From an uncultured Eubacteriales bacterium (GTDB taxonomy: Bacteria; Bacillota; Clostridia; Peptostreptococcales; Anaerovoracaceae), in NCBI GenBank assembly GCA_900547295.1, contig URGK01000022.1, forward strand, positions 1 to 32,780: a stretch of DNA of 32,780 bases. The letters are read 5' to 3'. Under the pieces are notes generated by a model that did not search any database, had not been told where the DNA came from, and saw only the letters and a list, made by a program, of their open reading frames with translations. The position numbers and the translations under genes were made by a program. This document shows, in pieces, positions 30,155 to 32,780 of this stretch; the stretch's first letter is position 1; each line of letters starts with the position of its first letter.

Positions 30155-31243
30155 TTAATCCAGTTTTAAATCGCCCTCTTTTATCCAGCCCATTTTGCGG
30201 AATATTGCTCCGAATATGAGTGTCAGTACCGCAGGAAGCACGAAGCATATGAGGATAAGGCCGGTCCAGTCCATAAATGTTATGGCATCCTTGGCGCCCG
30301 ATGCGACATCGGCAACCCAGCCGGTGTATACGCCTATCTGTCCTACAAGTCCGCAGGTACCCATTCCCGACGCTATAGCCGCGCCGTTCATCTCAAGATG
30401 AAACACGCAGGTTGCAATAGGCCCTGTTATAGCGGCTGTTAGTGTCGGCGGTATCCAGATTTTCGGGTTTCTGACGATGTTGCCCATCTGAAGCATACTT
30501 GTGCCTATGCCCTGTGAAATCAGTCCGCCCCATCTGTTTTCTCTGAAGCTCATAAATGCGAAGCCTACCATCTGCGCGCAGCAGCCTGCAACTGCGGCTC
30601 CGCCTGCAAGTCCTGTAAGGCCTAAAGCCGCGCATATTGCCGCACTGCTTATAGGGAGTGTCAGCGCCACGCCCACTATAACGGAAACTATAATACCCAT
30701 GAGGAAAGGCTTTAACACCGTTGCCCACATTATGAGATTACCCACAGCGCTTGCCACAGAACCGATAGGAGGCGCCCACCACATTGAAAGCAGGACTCCC
30801 ACAAATATAGTTACAAACGGTGTAACAATTATGTCTACTTTGGTTTCCTTTGATACTGCCTTACCAAACTCTGCGGCAAATATAGCTACTACCAGCACTG
30901 CAAGAGGGCCTCCGACTCCTCCAAGGTCATTGGCCGCGCCTCCGACGGCCACCAGTGAAAACAGCACCAGAGGCGGCGCCTGAAGCGCATATCCTATGGC
31001 CACTGCCATTGCGGGGCCTGCCACAGCCTTGGCATATCCGCCTATTGTAACAAGGAAGTCAATCCCTGCCTGCTCTCCTATGGTCGAGATAATTGTTCCT
31101 ATCAGAAGCGATGCGAACAGTCCCTGCGCCATAGCGCCGAGAGCATCTATACCATATCTCTTGGCAGAAAACTCGATATTCTTTCGCTGAAGAAATTTAC
31201 CGAAACTGCCTTTTTCTTTTACTGTCTGTTTTTGTTCTTCCAT
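30155..31243 (-). CDS. PTS-EIIC-like (PTS_EIIC_2 family) membrane permease
   Basis: This 362-residue integral membrane protein has about nine or ten hydrophobic segments after a polar N-terminus (EEQKQTVKEKGSFGKFLQRKNIEFS). Gly-rich helices such as GYAKAVAGPAMAVAIGYAL, VGGAANDLGGVGGPLA and GLTGLAGGAAVAGCC match the PTS_EIIC_2 type of IIC-like permeases. There is no EIIA or EIIB domain, and no PTS partner is adjacent, so the true substrate and energy source are unknown. I choose the ATG at 31243 because GGAGG lies 5 bp before it; the TTG start of the longer frame has none. It lies upstream of lysC on the same strand, but a terminator separates them. Confidence 0.82.
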   Translation of the reverse strand: MEEQKQTVKEKGSFGKFLQRKNIEFSAKRYGIDALGAMAQGLFASLLIGTIISTIGEQAGIDFLVTIGGYAKAVAGPAMAVAIGYALQAPPLVLFSLVAVGGAANDLGGVGGPLAVLVVAIFAAEFGKAVSKETKVDIIVTPFVTIFVGVLLSMWWAPPIGSVASAVGNLIMWATVLKPFLMGIIVSVIVGVALTLPISSAAICAALGLTGLAGGAAVAGCCAQMVGFAFMSFRENRWGGLISQGIGTSMLQMGNIVRNPKIWIPPTLTAAITGPIATCVFHLEMNGAAIASGMGTCGLVGQIGVYTGWVADVASGAKDAITFMDWTGLILICFVLPAVLTLIFGAIFRKMGWIKEGDLKLD

Positions 31244-31594
31244 ATTGTCCTCCAAGACTTACACTCTGGTTTAGTATATATATATGTGTGTATATACATT
31301 AACAAATTTTACGCTATATGCACCGTAATGTCAAGACATTTAGTTGCTCTGTTTTCGTGTTGGAATTATTAATGTGGTTATAACCGGTACTCTGTCAAGT
31401 TGACGGATGCTGCTTTTCTCACCCGGATTTTCATCCTACGCCTGTATTTGCCGGTTAAAGCGTACATTTCGCTCTGATTTTGACTGTTTTAGTTGTATTT
31501 TTGTCACAATTTTCGACTTATGGTACCAAATCAGTACCATATTACCTGTGGTAGAATAGCCCATATTAATTTTTTAAACATGGAGGTAATTTAT
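31244..31594. other. Intergenic region between the permease and the integrase, candidate attachment region
   Basis: The 351-bp gap contains an alternating TA/TG stretch (31277-31300) near the permease promoter, a GTCAAGTTGAC palindrome near 31397, a distant AACCGG/CCGGTT pair (about 31382-31456), and the GTACC-N6-GTACC repeat (31523-31538). No gene or RNA was recognised. A TAGAAT (31552-31557) could be the -10 of the integrase. If the integrase belongs to an element extending right, its left junction should lie here. Confidence 0.45.
31523..31538 (+). repeat. GTACC-N6-GTACC repeat upstream of the integrase
   Basis: GTACC (31523-31527) and GTACC (31534-31538) are direct repeats 11 bp apart. 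The pair lies just before a possible -10 of the integrase gene. The same arrangement occurs again right after the gene (32658-32673). Confidence 0.6.
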
Positions 31595-32638
31595 ATGGCT
31601 GCTTTTAAAGACAAAGAGCGTGGAACATGGTTCTGCAAGTTTTACTACACCGAATATACCGGAGAAAGGAAGCAAAAGAAGAAACGCGGGTTTGCTACTA
31701 AAAAAGAGGCTCTGGAATGGGAAAGGAATTTTCTGACCAAGGAGAAAGAAGGCGCAACTATGTTTTTTAAGGATTTTGCGGCGGTTTATCTGGCGGATTT
31801 TGCTGCAAGGTACAAGGAATCTGCTCTTGAAACGAAGAAGCATATACTGCGTACCAAGCTGCTGCCCTATTTCGGCAAGAGGCGCATCTGTGACATTACT
31901 GCATCCGATATACGCAAATGGCAGAATAATATGATGGGCAAAGGTTTCTCCCCTACCTATCTGCGGCTTATAAACAGTCAGCTTTCGGCTCTGTTTAACT
32001 TTGCTGTTAAATATTACGGATTAAGGGATAATCCCTGCAAACGTGCAGGCAGTATGGGTAAGAGCAGAGCTGATGAGATGCTGTTCTGGACAAGAGATGA
32101 GTTTATGACGTTTATTGAGGGAGCCAGAACAAACCCCACCTACTATATGATATTTCAGACCTTGTACTGGACAGGGCTTCGTGAGGGGGAGTTTCTGGCT
32201 CTGACTCCTGCCGATATTGATTTTGAAAACCGCAGCATCAGTGTAAGCAAGTCATATCAGAGGCTTAACAGCAGGGATATTGTTTCAACTCCTAAGACAG
32301 CAAAGAGCAAGCGAAGTGTTTCTATTCCGGACTTCCTGTGCAGCGAGCTTAAAGAGTATGTTCAGGATATGCGACTGGATCAACGGATTTTTCCTTACAT
32401 AAAGAATGATTTGAGAAATTTTCTACGCAAAATATGCAGTGTTACGGGTGTCAAGGTTATAAGGATTCATGATATAAGGCACTCTCATGCTTCTCTTCTG
32501 ATAGAGCTTGGGCTGTCGCCCAAGATAATAGCAGACAGGCTGGGGCATGAGAAAATAGAAACCACTCTCAATATCTATTCGCATCTTTATCCCAATAAGC
32601 AGGAGGAGGTTGCGGATAAGCTTCAGGCTCTTTTTTAA
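31595..32638 (+). CDS. Tyrosine-type integrase of a mobile element
   Basis: This 347-residue integrase has a short N-terminal arm-binding domain (AAFKDKERGTWFCKFYYTEYTGERKQKKKRGFATKKEA), a core-binding SAM-like domain at about 50-140, and the catalytic domain with Arg in WTGLREGEFLAL, Lys in TPKTAKSKRSVSIP, HxxR in IHDIRHSHASLL, His in RLGHEKIETT and Tyr in NIYSHLY. This is the architecture of integrases from conjugative elements and prophages of Bacillota, unlike the housekeeping XerD at 15 kb. GGAGG precedes the ATG at 31595. The residues upstream in the longer frame are not integrase-like. It is the only clear mobile-element gene in the window and probably marks one end of an element extending right. 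Confidence 0.94.
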   Translation: MAAFKDKERGTWFCKFYYTEYTGERKQKKKRGFATKKEALEWERNFLTKEKEGATMFFKDFAAVYLADFAARYKESALETKKHILRTKLLPYFGKRRICDITASDIRKWQNNMMGKGFSPTYLRLINSQLSALFNFAVKYYGLRDNPCKRAGSMGKSRADEMLFWTRDEFMTFIEGARTNPTYYMIFQTLYWTGLREGEFLALTPADIDFENRSISVSKSYQRLNSRDIVSTPKTAKSKRSVSIPDFLCSELKEYVQDMRLDQRIFPYIKNDLRNFLRKICSVTGVKVIRIHDIRHSHASLLIELGLSPKIIADRLGHEKIETTLNIYSHLYPNKQEEVADKLQALF

Positions 32639-32742
32639 CGATTTGATTATTCTTTTAGTACCATAGGAGTACCGCAGCAGTAAGGCTTTCAAGGAATATG
32701 CGGCTTTTGACGGGAGGATTCATTATTCAAATCAAATCGTTA
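32636..32742. repeat. 13-bp inverted repeat straddling the integrase 3' end
   Basis: TAACGATTTGATT (32636-32648, starting at the integrase stop codon) and AATCAAATCGTTA (32730-32742) are exact inverted copies enclosing 81 bp. The enclosed DNA contains the second GTACC-N6-GTACC repeat. The arms could form a long stem or be protein sites. Confidence 0.65.
32658..32673 (+). repeat. GTACC-N6-GTACC repeat downstream of the integrase
   Basis: GTACC (32658-32662) and GTACC (32669-32673) share the 11-bp spacing of the pair upstream of the integrase, with a different spacer (ATAGGA against AAATCA). Confidence 0.6.
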
Positions 32743-32780
32743 GCCCACCGGAACAAGGAAATCAAAGGCTATATGGACCT
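32698..32780 (+). CDS. Possible partial ORF at the window edge
   Basis: An open frame starting at ATG 32698 reads MRLLTGGFIIQIKSLAHRN and runs off the right end. AAGGA lies only two bases before the ATG, so the start is doubtful, and GGGAGG inside the frame might serve a later start. It overlaps the right arm of the inverted repeat. The piece is too short to identify. Confidence 0.2.
   Translation, partial: MRLLTGGFIIQIKSLAHRNKEIKGYMD

Noticed and set aside
31382..31456. AACCGG/CCGGTT pair in the permease-integrase gap as a structured RNA
   Set aside because: Only six bases pair over a 60-base loop with no consistent internal helices, so there is no support for an RNA gene.
1..32780. CRISPR arrays or insertion sequences
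   Set aside because: No regularly spaced repeat arrays, no transposase frames and no IS-type terminal repeats were seen. The only mobile-element gene is the integrase at 31595.

Overview
The window looks like a chromosomal segment of a low-to-mid GC, anaerobic Bacillota, most likely class Clostridia. The reasons are strong Shine-Dalgarno sites (AGGAGG-type), consensus TTGACA/TATAAT promoters, a SpoIIM-like sporulation protein, a XerD/SpoIIM/Nudix/ProC neighbourhood that recalls the xerD-spoIIM-nudF region of Bacillus, and Clostridia-style c-di-GMP and sortase-anchored surface proteins. I cannot name the genus from the sequence alone.

Left part (1-7.8 kb): a partial tRNA-Thr(GGT); a thioesterase, nitroreductase and small-protein operon on the minus strand; a tRNA-Arg(ACG) with a textbook promoter; a lone type IV prepilin-like gene; an XRE-type regulator divergent from a 58-residue Cys-rich protein; a multi-pass membrane protein of unknown function; and a phosphate module. 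The phosphate module is a PhoB-like regulator, a PhoR-like kinase and a Na+/phosphate cotransporter with a PhoU-like tail, with TT(A/T)ACA-type repeats in front of the transporter.

Middle part (7.9-19.1 kb), mostly minus strand: a secreted NlpC/P60 protein with Fn3-like domains; a decayed GGDEF-EAL-GAF gene; a Cache/GGDEF/EAL protein with a ruined GGDEF and an intact EAL site; a REC-GGDEF diguanylate cyclase; XerD; SpoIIM (plus strand); a Nudix ADP-ribose pyrophosphatase; ProC; and the rpsF-ssb-rpsR operon with a structured leader. The c-di-GMP genes form a maker/breaker pair plus a dead paralogue.

Right part (19.2-32.8 kb): an accessory stretch inserted between rpsF and lysC. It contains an AbiEi/AbiEii-like pair whose nucleotidyltransferase is frameshifted, a DinJ/YafQ-like toxin-antitoxin pair, and a 2070-residue sortase-anchored thioester adhesin with an attenuator-like leader. 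After it come an SGNH hydrolase, aspartokinase, a PTS-EIIC-like permease, and a tyrosine integrase. The integrase gene is flanked by matching GTACC-N6-GTACC repeats and followed by a long inverted repeat, which suggests the edge of an integrative element running off the right end.

No wholly new multi-gene system can be proved from sequence alone. The best candidates for a second look are the adhesin leader and upstream inverted repeat, the integrase-flanking repeats, the operator array of the orphaned AbiEi-like regulator, and the G9 tract in front of the diguanylate cyclase gene.
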